Positions 9,801 through 17,622 of a stretch of 64,000 nt of DNA are shown here, piece after piece; within the stretch, counting starts at the first letter, position 1; the number at the start of each line of letters is the position of its first letter. Made by a program: the position numbers and the translations under genes. Under the pieces are notes generated by a model that searched no databases, was not told the DNA's origin, and was given only the letters and a program-made list of their open reading frames with translations. The stretch covers positions 186,001 to 250,000 of the forward strand of contig JAJPKQ010000004.1 of the NCBI GenBank assembly GCA_021323635.1, read 5' to 3'. Source of the stretch: a bacterium (GTDB lineage Bacteria; Actinomycetota; Thermoleophilia; Solirubrobacterales; Solirubrobacteraceae).

Positions 9801-10118
9801 GTCAAGCAGAGCACCCAGATCGCGGTCTCGGGCTGCCTGCCGATCCTGCGCAGGCGCATCCTGCGCCGACGGATCCTTGCCCTCGCCGTCAGGGTGCCCC
9901 AGGCCGGGCAGCTGACCGTCGCCGGCAAGGACCTCAAGACGAAGACGCAGCTCGTGCGCAAGGCGAAGATCGTGACCGTGCGCGTGGCGCTGACGCGTGC
10001 AGGGATCGCGGCGATCCGCAATCACCACCGCACGCAGATCCGCGTGCGCGTGCACTTTGCCCCGCGGATCAAGCACGGCGCGGCCTTCACGTCGTTTGCG
10101 AAGGTCGTGATCGGGTAG
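6843..10118 (+). CDS. Large secreted modular protein, paralogue 1 (unknown function)
   Basis: 1091 residues. ATG 6843 is chosen because GGGAGGT lies 3 nt upstream and the signal peptide then sits correctly (Arg-rich N-region, SLGALALAALCCAASLAAAPAAQA, cleavage before IGIETL). The ORF track extends 37 codons further with no ribosome site. The mature chain contains about four copies of a roughly 200-residue beta-rich module: a core like (V/L)LPPG(L/M) followed by a Cys, then CPxxSxxG, then a G-x-(I/V)-Y-L strand. The C-terminus (from about 1010) is a basic beta domain with alternating Arg/Val strands (TVRVALTRAG, IRVRVHFAPR). No sortase or anchor signal is visible. I do not recognise a function; a cell-surface or matrix role is inference. 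Glu codons are almost all GAA. Confidence 0.8.
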   Translation: MSSDKAIGSQATATGPRTALAAQTRVGGFVAAIARRSLGALALAALCCAASLAAAPAAQAIGIETLFAGNCKEGTEATCGQEGGKVKDPSVAEAEAHGYRTAGGFVPLGVTAFRMKSEKLNIPGVTEGEIEVPEHFLNPITFKASEGESVRSLRTDVAPGVVTSGQSVPHCSMATFGALVKAEEGPENPAVYAPPACPPDTIIGFNSVETVTANGSGKLVDAPLIGKVYNLEPLNGWGTTYGVAIYTGKEVEVAPSVKIKLYTHTIIEGNVEWATNYHDYFEIHNIPVGLIESRLALYGDHEVVKFEEEVEPFLIAKPIFGNLTTFIRNPTSCNPPGPATENTLSAVSDIGTTAQLAYADPVGTNECEKESPFTEAMSFSLEPQSAASDAADGITTTLSAKHPSAESGKADVSDLKEASILLPPGMSMNPSAAAGLEACTPKEIGIGTRNAVTCPPRSQLGTVSLEVPTLPPGSLAGNIYLGAPESGPITGPPYTIYLDAESSRYGVKVRLKGTIAPNEATGQLRTTFAENPEAPFTSITLRFNTGPLAPLANPLSCGAAKTSVTLAPFSGVPATFLPEVAPFTVTGCSGPSAPFAAPGLAQEAQIDPATAGSFNNFTLNLARAEGQQYLSTIKTVLPPGLVGDIPDVTPCAESAANAGTCSSESKIGTVSVQAGSGADPYTFTGTVYLTEKYGGSPYGLSIVVPANAGPFALGNVITRATVAINPYTAQVEVSATLPMIVRGIPIRLRSMTFHVDRPGFYRNPTSCAALPLTSALGGTSTLPASAGGSAQLVSDIQATGCAALPFKPRFAASTQAKTSRLDGASLKVTIGQEGGGEANIAKAITVQPYLLPSRLATLQKACPEAQGAANIMGCPATSLVGHVTAVTPTLPGKMEGPAYIVSQGGRAFPNLDLVLEGDGVRVILVGNTDIHKGITTTTFAANPDVPIKSFTLELPQGPHSLLSANGSFCKKPLIMPTTLIGQNGKEVKQSTQIAVSGCLPILRRRILRRRILALAVRVPQAGQLTVAGKDLKTKTQLVRKAKIVTVRVALTRAGIAAIRNHHRTQIRVRVHFAPRIKHGAAFTSFAKVVIG

Positions 10119-10163
10119 CAGCAGAGTGGCCGGCGCCGAACGGGCGCAGGGCACAGTTCAAGC

Positions 10164-10193
10164 CAACGGGGCGGCCGATCGGCCGCCCCGTTG
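10164..10193. terminator. 30-nt perfect palindrome after paralogue 1
   Basis: A fully self-complementary 30-nt stretch centred on CCGATCGG, flanked by CAACGGGG and CCCCGTTG. It starts 45 nt after the stop codon and can fold into a very stable hairpin. The equivalent position after paralogue 2 holds a related hairpin, so a terminator duplicated with the gene is the simplest reading. The remainder of 10119-10394 contains no gene that I can see. Confidence 0.6.
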
Positions 10194-10394
10194 TTGCTGG
10201 GGGCAGCTGCCGGTGGACGGGGCTCAGGAGGCGCTCAGCAGCGCTGGCGCACGGGCTCGGCCGGCCCGCAGTCTGAGCCGGATTCTGCGCAGGTCAAGTT
10301 TGAGCGCCGCTCTGACGACCACTGGAAGGAAGGCGCCTCAGGCGCACGCCACGCATAGCAGCAGCAGGCAATCGATCGACTTCGGGAGGTTCGA

Positions 10395-13300
10395 ATGACG
10401 TCACGAGCATCGACAGCGACGGGCAGCGGGCGCCGATCGACGCGCAGCCGAGATGAGCGCCGCTCAGCCCGTCTTTTGCCGCCAGCCGGTTCGCTTGCCG
10501 CGGCCGCGCTCGCCTGGGCGCTGACCGCGGCGCTCGTCGGCCCGGCGCCGGCCACAGCGGCCGAATTCGGCGTTGAAACCTTCGAAGCGGGCACCTGCAA
10601 CACGAGCAGCTGCAAGTACAGCAGCGTCGAAGCCAACCACGCCGAAGCCTACACCCAGGCCGACGGCCATCCGCCCTATGGGCTCACCGGCTTCAAGCTC
10701 AACCACACCGGAGAAAACTCCAATCAGGGGCCCATCGGCGCCCTCGACAAGGTTCGCGTGGACCTGCCGCCGGGGCTCTCCGTCAACCCGCTTGCGATCC
10801 CGCGCTGCCCGCTGAAGGCCTTTGAAGAAACGGTCGGCGAAGCGCCGAACTGCCCTGCAAGCACGATCTCGGGCATCGACAAGGTCACCGTTGCGCTGGA
10901 GGGCGGCTCGACTCCCTTGGACTTCGGGCCGGTCGAACTGAAGATCTACAACCTCGAACCCTCCCCCGGCCTGCCGCTCGAGCAGGGCATCTTCGACCCG
11001 ATCGGACCAGAACGCGACTACCTCAAGGGGCATGTCAGCTGGCACCAGGAAGCGGGCATCGGCGTCGGCACCGGCGACTTCCACGAGTTCTTTGAAATCG
11101 AAGGCCTCCCCAAGCAGGTCTTCAGCACCAAGGCTCCGATCCTGCAGATCGAACAGGTCTTCTACGGCAACAAGGAAGGCGGCTTCCTGCGCCTGCCCAG
11201 CGAATGCGCCGCCACAGCGACCTCGCACATCCGGATCGAATCCTACGAAGGCGCGGTCTCGGAAGCGTTCACACACACCCCGATCGGGGTCGAAGGGTGC
11301 GAACTGGTCCAGTTCCCGGCCTCATTCGCCTTCACGCCAACCGTCAGCGCCTCCGATCAGCCGACGGGCGCGCGCATCGAAACCGCGCTCGAACAGCACA
11401 GCTCGGCAACTGAAGTCGACGTCTCGGACCTCAAGGAAGCGCACGTGCTGCTTCCGGAAGGGCTCACCCTCGACCCCTCCGCAGCCGCCGGCCTTGAAGC
11501 GTGCACACCGGCAGAGATCGGGATCGCAGAAGACGGCGCCAGGTCGGCGGGCGCGGTCGCCTGCCCGGAAAAGTCGAAGCTGGGAACCGTCGCCCTTGAA
11601 ACTCCCGCGCTGCCCGCCGGCGCCCTGACCGGCAGCATCTATCTGGGCGGGCCCGAAACGGGCGCGATCACCGGGCCTCCCTACACCATCTACCTGACGG
11701 CCGAAAACATCGCCCAGTACGGCGTCGCCGTGCGGCTGAAGGGGACTGTCACACCCAACCCGCGAACCGGTCGCCTGGAAGCGACCTTTGCTGAAAACCC
11801 CGAGCTTCCCTTCAGCTCGCTGAAGCTCTACTTCAAGGAAGGCCCGCTTGCCCCGCTCGCAAACCCGCTTGCCTGCGGCGAAGCAAAGTCAAGCGCGACG
11901 CTTGCGCCCTTCACCGGCTTCCCGGCGACGTTCTCGCCTGAAGTAGCGCCGTTCACCGTCTCAGGCTGCCCGGGTGCCGGCGTCCCGTTTGCCGCGCCCG
12001 GTCTGGCCCAGGAAGCGCAGATCCTGCCGCAATCGGCGGGATCGTTCACCAGCAACTTCACGCTCAGCGTGAGCCGTGCCGAAGGCCAGCAGTACATGTC
12101 AACGGTGAAGACGGTCTTGCCGCCGGGACTGGTCGGCGACATCCCCGCTGTGGCGCTGTGTCCGGAAGCCGCCGCCAACTCCGGCGCCTGCCCGCCGGAG
12201 AGCAAGATCGGCGAAGTCTCGGTCCAGGCCGGCTCGGGCCCTTCGCCCTACACCTTCGACGGCTCGGTGTATCTGACCGAACGCTACGGCGGGGCGCCGT
12301 TCGGCCTCTCGATCGTCGTGCCGGCCGACGCCTGGCCCTTCACGCTCGGCAACGTCATCACGCGCGCAAGCGTCGCGGTCAACCCGCTCACCGCGCAGGT
12401 CGAAGTCAGCGCCAGCCTGCCGACGATCGTCGGCGGGATCCCGGTGCGCCTGCGCACGCTGCGCCTGCACATCGGACGTCAGGGCTTCCTGCGCAACCCC
12501 ACCAGCTGCGCGCCGCTGACCCTCGCCAGCGACCTCGGCGGTACGCCCACGCTGCCGCCGGTGGCAGGCGCCGCCGCCGCATTGGCAAGCGCCATACAGG
12601 CGACCGGCTGCGCTGAACTGCCCTTCAAGCCACGCTTCGCAGCCTCGACGCAGGCCAAGACCTCGCGCCTTGACGGCGCCTCGCTGAAGGTCATGATCGG
12701 CCAGGAAGGCGCCGGCGAAGCGAACATCGCCAAGGTGGTCGCCACCCAGCCCTACCTGCTGCCCTCGCGCCTGGCGACGCTGCAGAAGGCCTGCCCGGAA
12801 GCGCAGGGCAAGCTCAACATCATGGCCTGCCCCGAAAGCTCCCTCGTCGGCCATGTCAGCGCGGAAACGCCGACCCTGCCCGGCAGGCTGGAAGGCCCCG
12901 CATACATAGTCTCCCAAGGCGGGCAGGCCTTCCCGAACCTCGACCTGGTGCTTGAAGGCGACGGGGTGCGGGTGATGCTGATCGGCAGCACCGACATCCA
13001 CGACGGGATCACGACCACAACCTTTGCCGCAAACCCGGACGTCCCGATCAAGAGCTTCACGCTTGAACTGCCGCAGGGGCCGCACTCGCTGCTTGCCTCA
13101 AACGGCTCCTTCTGCAAGAAGCCTTTGGTCATGCCGACCGTCCTCGTCGGCCAGAACGGCGCCGAAGTGAAGCAGAGCACGAAAATCTCGGTCTCCGGCT
13201 GCCATCGCCCCTCCGCGCCGCGGCGCATCCTCCGTACGCGCATTGTGCGCCGGCGCTTCCTTGCCTTCACCGTGAGGGTCCCCGCGGCGGGGCGGCTGGT

Positions 13301-13502
13301 CATCAGCGGCCGGGACCTGAAGAAGATGGCGGTGCGCGTGCGCAAAGCGCGGATCGTGACCGTGCGCGTGGCGCTGACGCGTGCGGGGATCGCGGCGATC
13401 CGCCATCACCGTCGCACGCGGATCCGCGTGCGCGTGCACTTCGCCCCGCGCACCAAGCACGGGGCGACCTTCACGGCCTTTGCGAAGGTCGTGATCGGAT
13501 AG
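10395..13502 (+). CDS. Large secreted modular protein, paralogue 2 (unknown function)
   Basis: 1035 residues, clearly homologous to the preceding gene over its whole length, with near-identical stretches in the last two modules (such as FPNLDLVLEGDGVRV and TFAANPDVPIKSFTLELPQG). CGGGAGGT 4 nt before the ATG supports the start. A signal peptide ends about GPAPATAA, giving a mature end EFGVETFEAGTC. Modules begin VDLPPGLSVNP, LLPEGLTLDP, VLPPGLVGDIP and LLPSRLATLQ, each with a Cys 7-10 residues on and a later C-P-x-x-S. The basic C-terminal domain (VRVHFAPRTKHGATFTAFAKVVIG) matches paralogue 1. This is a tandem duplication, probably diverging in ligand. Function unknown. Confidence 0.8.
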   Translation: MTSRASTATGSGRRSTRSRDERRSARLLPPAGSLAAAALAWALTAALVGPAPATAAEFGVETFEAGTCNTSSCKYSSVEANHAEAYTQADGHPPYGLTGFKLNHTGENSNQGPIGALDKVRVDLPPGLSVNPLAIPRCPLKAFEETVGEAPNCPASTISGIDKVTVALEGGSTPLDFGPVELKIYNLEPSPGLPLEQGIFDPIGPERDYLKGHVSWHQEAGIGVGTGDFHEFFEIEGLPKQVFSTKAPILQIEQVFYGNKEGGFLRLPSECAATATSHIRIESYEGAVSEAFTHTPIGVEGCELVQFPASFAFTPTVSASDQPTGARIETALEQHSSATEVDVSDLKEAHVLLPEGLTLDPSAAAGLEACTPAEIGIAEDGARSAGAVACPEKSKLGTVALETPALPAGALTGSIYLGGPETGAITGPPYTIYLTAENIAQYGVAVRLKGTVTPNPRTGRLEATFAENPELPFSSLKLYFKEGPLAPLANPLACGEAKSSATLAPFTGFPATFSPEVAPFTVSGCPGAGVPFAAPGLAQEAQILPQSAGSFTSNFTLSVSRAEGQQYMSTVKTVLPPGLVGDIPAVALCPEAAANSGACPPESKIGEVSVQAGSGPSPYTFDGSVYLTERYGGAPFGLSIVVPADAWPFTLGNVITRASVAVNPLTAQVEVSASLPTIVGGIPVRLRTLRLHIGRQGFLRNPTSCAPLTLASDLGGTPTLPPVAGAAAALASAIQATGCAELPFKPRFAASTQAKTSRLDGASLKVMIGQEGAGEANIAKVVATQPYLLPSRLATLQKACPEAQGKLNIMACPESSLVGHVSAETPTLPGRLEGPAYIVSQGGQAFPNLDLVLEGDGVRVMLIGSTDIHDGITTTTFAANPDVPIKSFTLELPQGPHSLLASNGSFCKKPLVMPTVLVGQNGAEVKQSTKISVSGCHRPSAPRRILRTRIVRRRFLAFTVRVPAAGRLVISGRDLKKMAVRVRKARIVTVRVALTRAGIAAIRHHRRTRIRVRVHFAPRTKHGATFTAFAKVVIG

Positions 13503-13550
13503 TGGCATGATCGCAGCGCCGAGCGGGCGCAGAGCGCAGACCAAGGCAGA

Positions 13551-13574
13551 CGGGGCGGCTGCTCGGCCGCCCCG
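13551..13574. terminator. Hairpin after paralogue 2
   Basis: CGGGGCGGC and GCCGCCCCG form a perfect 9-bp stem with loop TGCTCG between the paralogue 2 stop and the convergent serS stop. Surrounding bases (GAGCGGGCGCAGAG..) resemble those after paralogue 1. Confidence 0.65.
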
Positions 13575-13607
13575 CTGCTTGGTGGCGAGCCAGCCGCAGC
13601 ACCCCGC

Positions 13608-14870
13608 TCAGGCGGGGGGCAGCAGCGCCGGCGCGCCGTGCTCGATGAGGCATCCCGGCAGCGCCACGCTGCCGTCCTCGCGCTGTCCGTTCTCGAGCAG
13701 CGCGATGATCGTGCGGCCCACCGCCACCGCGGTGCCGTTGAGCGTGTGCAGGGCGCGGGTGCGCCTCTCGTCCTTGGCCCGCGTCCTGATCTCCAGCCGC
13801 CGCGCCTGGAAGTCGGTCGTGTTCGAGCAGGAGGTCAGCTCGCGGTAGCGCTGTTGGGAGGGCAGCCAGACCTCGCAGTCGTACTTCTTGGCGGCGGAGG
13901 GGCCCAGCTCGCCCACGGCGATGTTCACGACGCGATAGGGAAGGCCCAGCTCGCCGAGGATCTCCTCCTCGAGCGCCAGCAGCAGCTCGTGCTCCTCCCC
14001 CGAGCGCTCCGGCGCGCAGAAGCTGAACATCTCCACCTTGTCGAACTGATGCACGCGAAAGATCCCGCGCGTGTCGCGCCCCGCCGCTCCGGCCTCACGG
14101 CGAAAGCAGCTCGAGAAGCCGGCGTAGCGGCGTGGCAGCGCCTCCTCCTCGAGGATCTCGCCGTCGTGCAGCGAGGCGAGCGCGACCTCGGAGGTGCCGG
14201 TCAGATAGAGGCCATCCTCAAGCGGGCCGTAGACCTGCTGCTCGGTGTCGGGCAGGAAGCCGGTCCCAAACAGCGCGCGCTCGCGCACCAGCACCGGCGG
14301 TATCACCGGCTCAAAGCCGCGTGCGGCCAGCTTGCCGAGCGCATAGCGCACGAGCGCCAGCTCGAGCAGCACCAGCTCGCCGCGCAGGTAGGCGAAGCGC
14401 GAGCCCGAGAGGCGGGCGCCGCGCTCCATGTCGATGCGCTCACCGGCGAGCTCGAGATGATCGCGGGCGGCAAAGGGGAAGCTTGCGGGCTCGCCGACCA
14501 CGCGCACGATCTCCTCCTCGGGCCCGGGGGCGGCGGCAGGGTCGGGCAGGTTGGGCAGGCGCAGCAGCAGCTCATCAAGCGCCGCGCGGGCCTGCTCGGC
14601 CTGCCTCTGCAATGCCTTGACCTGCTCGGAGAGCTCGCGCAGCTTGCTCTGCAGGGCGTCGACCTCCCGACCGGCACGCCTTGCCTCTGCCAACTGCTCT
14701 GAGGCTGCTCGCTGCATCGCCCGCTGGCTCTCAGCGCTGGCGGTCGCCGCGCGCCACTCGGCGTCGCGCGCGAGCACCAGGTCGAGCGTCGCGACTGCCT
14801 CCTCGCCGCGACGTGCAAGCGCCGCGCGGACCTCCTGCGGGCGCTCCCTGATCAGCCTGATGTCGAGCAC
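13608..14870 (-). CDS. serS: Seryl-tRNA synthetase
   Basis: Charges tRNA-Ser. The 420 residues have the N-terminal two-helix coiled-coil arm (about 30-105, AESQRAMQRAA...ALQRQAEQ) that holds the tRNA long arm, then the class II core: motif 2 FSSCFRREAGAAGRDTRGIFRVHQFDKVE, the serine-binding TGTSEVALAS and the motif 3 region LNGTAVAVGRTIIALLENGQ. The ORF track runs far upstream; I choose GTG 14870 (MLDIRLIRERP) because it matches the family N-terminus and has GGAGG 5-6 nt before it. It follows the cytochrome c gene by 20 bp on the same strand and is probably cotranscribed with it. Confidence 0.95.
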   Translation of the reverse strand: MLDIRLIRERPQEVRAALARRGEEAVATLDLVLARDAEWRAATASAESQRAMQRAASEQLAEARRAGREVDALQSKLRELSEQVKALQRQAEQARAALDELLLRLPNLPDPAAAPGPEEEIVRVVGEPASFPFAARDHLELAGERIDMERGARLSGSRFAYLRGELVLLELALVRYALGKLAARGFEPVIPPVLVRERALFGTGFLPDTEQQVYGPLEDGLYLTGTSEVALASLHDGEILEEEALPRRYAGFSSCFRREAGAAGRDTRGIFRVHQFDKVEMFSFCAPERSGEEHELLLALEEEILGELGLPYRVVNIAVGELGPSAAKKYDCEVWLPSQQRYRELTSCSNTTDFQARRLEIRTRAKDERRTRALHTLNGTAVAVGRTIIALLENGQREDGSVALPGCLIEHGAPALLPPA

Positions 14871-14890
14871 GGAGCCCTCCGCGGGCCGCT

Positions 14891-15424
14891 CTACTTGCCC
14901 GCTTTGGCGCTCTTGGCGCCCGCCGGCGGCTTGGCCGGCGCCGCGGTGCCACCGCTTGTCGCGGCCGCTGCGGCGGCCGCGCCCGCGCTGGTCGCCGTGG
15001 TCGTCTTTTCGCCCGGCAGCGAGATTTCGACGCTTGGCACGTAAGGGATCTGGTCGCCGGCATAGTGGGCGAGGAAGCGCGCGACTTCTTCGGCTTCCTT
15101 GCCGACAACAACGTTCTGGGGCATGATCTGGCCGGAGAAGCCGCCGTTGCGGATCGCGTAGAGGACCGTCTGCACGGTCTCCTTGCGCAGGTTGAAGTTC
15201 GGTCCCTGATTGCGTAGACGGTCGGCAACGCTCGTCGGCGAGCCCTCCGTGCCCGCCACAGAGAGCGTGTGGCAGCCCGCACAACGTTCGTGGAAGAGCA
15301 CGGCGCCACGGTAGTAGGGGCTTGACTTGGGCACCGAGACGCCCTCGCTGCCGCACGCCGCAACCAGGCACGCGCATGCGCAGAGAGCCGCTATCCGCAC
15401 TGGCGTCTTTGCTCGCACGCTCAT
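14891..15424 (-). CDS. Lipoprotein c-type cytochrome
   Basis: A 177-residue monohaem cytochrome anchored by lipid. The signal peptide ends in a lipobox LVAAC (Cys about 23). The haem motif CAGCH lies near residue 49, with a likely Met ligand in GGFSGQIMPQ. The last 45 residues are an Ala/Thr/Pro/Lys linker-like tail. It probably carries electrons on the outer face of the membrane toward a terminal oxidase that is not in this window. Its position beside the nuo operon and in the same window as a cytochrome b pair fits a respiratory role. TATATATT upstream of the ATG looks like a -10 region. Confidence 0.85.
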   Translation of the reverse strand: MSVRAKTPVRIAALCACACLVAACGSEGVSVPKSSPYYRGAVLFHERCAGCHTLSVAGTEGSPTSVADRLRNQGPNFNLRKETVQTVLYAIRNGGFSGQIMPQNVVVGKEAEEVARFLAHYAGDQIPYVPSVEISLPGEKTTTATSAGAAAAAAATSGGTAAPAKPPAGAKSAKAGK

Positions 15425-15433
15425 CAGCCGGGG

Positions 15434-15441
15434 AATATATA
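15434..15441 (-). promoter_or_regulatory. -10 region (TATATATT) of the cytochrome c-serS pair
   Basis: TATATATT in an otherwise GC-rich region ends 9 nt before the ATG; no Shine-Dalgarno lies between. It is just after the stop of the upstream membrane-protein gene. Confidence 0.5.
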
Positions 15442-15449
15442 GGTCCGCG

Positions 15450-15899
15450 TCAGATCCCGTGCGCCGTCTGCGCCGCGCGCAGCGCCAACCCCACGATCAC
15501 AAGCGCCGAGAGCGCCATCACCCCCATCTCCCGGCGCAGGATCGCTGCGGCGATCGCGTACTGCTCGGGCTCCGGCAGGCCCGCCACATCCTGAGCGCTC
15601 TCAAAGCCGTGCTTGGCAAGGACAGTTGCAGCCGCGCTGAGGCGAAGCTGCTCCGCGATGAAGGCGACGGCGATCGGCAGCAGCGCGTAGAGGTAGAAGA
15701 GCTCTTCCTGCGGCCGGTGGCCGATCGCTGTCAGGGCACCGATCGCAACGGCGAACAGCACGCCTGCAAGCTGCGCTGCGCGCAGCAGCAGCCAGAAGCC
15801 GCGGCTGTCGCGTCCCTGCACGTAGCGCAGCGTCCCGAACGCCGCCGCGGCCCCATTGATCACCGCCAGCGCCACCGCCGCCCAGGCTGTGCCGCTCAC
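15450..15899 (-). CDS. Small four-helix membrane protein of unknown function
   Basis: 149 residues with about four hydrophobic segments (AVALAVINGAAAAFG; AAQLAGVLFAVAIGALTAI; YLYALLPIAVAFIAEQ; MGVMALSALVIVGLAL). No catalytic or metal-binding motif is visible. The GTG start has GGAGG 5 nt upstream. It diverges from nuoA across 101 bp and precedes the cytochrome c gene by 25 bp, so an accessory role in respiration is possible but only from context. Confidence 0.6.
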   Translation of the reverse strand: MSGTAWAAVALAVINGAAAAFGTLRYVQGRDSRGFWLLLRAAQLAGVLFAVAIGALTAIGHRPQEELFYLYALLPIAVAFIAEQLRLSAAATVLAKHGFESAQDVAGLPEPEQYAIAAAILRREMGVMALSALVIVGLALRAAQTAHGI

Positions 15900-15987
15900 G
15901 GGCCCTCCAGCTGGCGCCGCGCCGTTGGCCGCAGCGTCGAAATGTTCGCATCATTTGCCACTATGTAACAGGTGCGCACAAGCGTGA

Positions 15988-15993
15988 TATAAA
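15988..15993 (+). promoter_or_regulatory. -10 box (TATAAA) of the nuo operon
   Basis: TATAAA, preceded by TGA, ends 7 nt before the nuoA GTG. There is no Shine-Dalgarno between, so the 15-kb operon transcript probably begins at or near the start codon. No good -35 at 17 nt was seen. Confidence 0.55.
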
Positions 15994-16000
15994 GACGGCA

Positions 16001-16357
16001 GTGCTTCGCAGCTACCTACCGGCGATCGTATTCCTCATTCTCGGTGGCGGCGTAGGCGCCGCCTTTGCGGTGCTCAATTCCTACATCGGCCCGCGCCGCG
16101 CCACACGCGCCAAGCAGGATCCCTACGAGTGCGGCCTGCCCTCGGAGATCAGGCGCGGGATGCGCTTCGGCATCTCCTTCTACCTGATCGCGATGCTCTT
16201 CCTGCTCTTTGACGTGGAGGTGATCTTCCTCTACCCGATCGCGGTCGAGCTGCGCGCATACGGGAGCTACGCGCTGATCGAGGCAGTCGTCTTCATCCTG
16301 CTGCTGCTCGCGGCCTTCATCTACGTCTGGCGGCGGGGGGCCCTGCAGTGGCGCTAG
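16001..16357 (+). CDS. nuoA: NADH-quinone oxidoreductase subunit A
   Basis: Membrane subunit of complex I next to the quinone channel. The 118 residues have three transmembrane helices (starting [18 protein letters not shown]) and the family loop [10 protein letters not shown] after the first helix, with its conserved Cys. The second helix follows with [23 protein letters not shown], including the conserved D-x-E. First gene of a 13-ORF operon; the GTG start is fixed by the -10 box. It overlaps nuoB by 10 bp. Confidence 0.97.
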   Translation: MLRSYLPAIVFLILGGGVGAAFAVLNSYIGPRRATRAKQDPYECGLPSEIRRGMRFGISFYLIAMLFLLFDVEVIFLYPIAVELRAYGSYALIEAVVFILLLLAAFIYVWRRGALQWR

Positions 16358-17100
16358 GGCGGCGCAGGGGAGCCTCCGCAGCGCCTGCGCCCGCTGCCCT
16401 GCGCATCACGCGCTCCTCGGCGCGCCAGATGCTCCGCGGCGAGCAGATCGAAGGGCCGGTGCCCGGCGCCCACCCCGACGAAGAGGGCGTGCAGCCGGCC
16501 TATCTGCAGAGCGGCAGGCCCACGAGCAGCGATGGCGAGGCGCTCGAGCGCTACGTGCAAGAGCGCGTTCTGACCACGACGCTTGAGAAGGCCGTCTCCT
16601 GGGCGCGCGGCAACTCCTTCTTTCCCGCGACCTTCGGCCTGGCCTGCTGCGCGATCGAGATGATGTCGATCGTGGCCGCGCGGCTGGACGTCGCGCGCTT
16701 CGGCTTCGAGGCCTTCCGCGCCTCCCCACGGCAGGCCGACCTGATCATTCTCTCCGGCCGCGTCTCCACCAAGATGGCGCCGGTGATCCGCCGCATCTAC
16801 GACCAGATGCTCGAGCCCAAGTGGGCGATCTCGATGGGCGCCTGCTGCTCCTCGATGGGGGTCTTCAACAACTACGCGCTCGTCCCCGCCGACCACTTCC
16901 TGCCGATCGACGTCCACGTTCCCGGCTGCCCGCCGCGTCCGGAGGCGCTGATGCACGGCATCCTCAAGCTGCGCGAGATGGTCCAGGAGCACCCGCAGCG
17001 CGGCTGGCGCGAGCGCTACGGCGCGCTTGGCACCGAGGAGCTGCTGCCCGGCGCAGAGCGCGCGGGCGCGGCGGTCGAGGTCTTCCGGGAGGAGGCCTGA
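16348..17100 (+). CDS. nuoB: NADH-quinone oxidoreductase subunit B with long N-terminal extension
   Basis: Carries the N2 [4Fe-4S] cluster that hands electrons to quinone. The cluster ligands are visible in [18 protein letters not shown] and [11 protein letters not shown]. The conserved domain starts only at about residue 78 ([20 protein letters not shown]), so this 250-residue protein has an unusual extra head that is Ala/Arg-rich and then acidic. The GTG at 16348 overlaps the end of nuoA, which suggests coupled translation; ATG 16429 is an alternative that shortens the head by 27 residues. A C-terminal tail ([19 protein letters not shown]) also exceeds the E. coli length. Confidence 0.93.
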   Translation: MALGRRRGASAAPAPAALRITRSSARQMLRGEQIEGPVPGAHPDEEGVQPAYLQSGRPTSSDGEALERYVQERVLTTTLEKAVSWARGNSFFPATFGLACCAIEMMSIVAARLDVARFGFEAFRASPRQADLIILSGRVSTKMAPVIRRIYDQMLEPKWAISMGACCSSMGVFNNYALVPADHFLPIDVHVPGCPPRPEALMHGILKLREMVQEHPQRGWRERYGALGTEELLPGAERAGAAVEVFREEA

Positions 17101-17103
17101 GCG

Positions 17104-17622
17104 ATGATCGACGCCCCTGCGCTCGAGGCGCTCGCCGATCAGCTGCGCGGTGAGCCGGAGATCGGCGAGCAGGGCATAGCGGGCACCGAGCACTTCCGCG
17201 CCCAGGCGGCGCTGCACATCGCCCCCGAGCGCATCGGCGCGGTGCTGAGCGCTTTGCGCGAGCGCGGCTTCCGCTTCCTGGCCAGCGTGCACGGCGTCGA
17301 CTACCTGCCAGAGGAGCCCCGCCTGGGCGTCCATTACCAGCTGCTGGACATGAGCGCGCGAGAGCGCATCGCGGTCAAGCTGCGGGTCCCCTCAGAGCGT
17401 CCGGAGGTGCCCTCGGTGACGCCCGCCTGGCCGACCGCCAACCACCAGGAGCGCGAGGTCTACGACATGTTCGGGGTGATCTTCGTCGGACACCCCGACC
17501 TGCGCCGCATCCTGATGCCTGACCACTACGAGGGCCATCCGCAGCGCCGCGACTTTCCGATCGGCGGCGAACCGGTGCTCTTCACCTACAACGAAAGCCC
17601 GCAGCTGGGCGCGCCGGAGTGA
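17104..17622 (+). CDS. nuoC: NADH-quinone oxidoreductase subunit C
   Basis: Peripheral-arm subunit (30-kDa family) that packs against NuoD. The 172 residues contain the signature region ANHQEREVYDMFGVIFVGHPDLRRILMPDHYEGHPQRRDFP. It is separate from nuoD, unlike the fused nuoCD of enterobacteria. GAGGAGG precedes the ATG by about 8 nt and lies at the end of nuoB. Confidence 0.96.
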   Translation: MIDAPALEALADQLRGEPEIGEQGIAGTEHFRAQAALHIAPERIGAVLSALRERGFRFLASVHGVDYLPEEPRLGVHYQLLDMSARERIAVKLRVPSERPEVPSVTPAWPTANHQEREVYDMFGVIFVGHPDLRRILMPDHYEGHPQRRDFPIGGEPVLFTYNESPQLGAPE

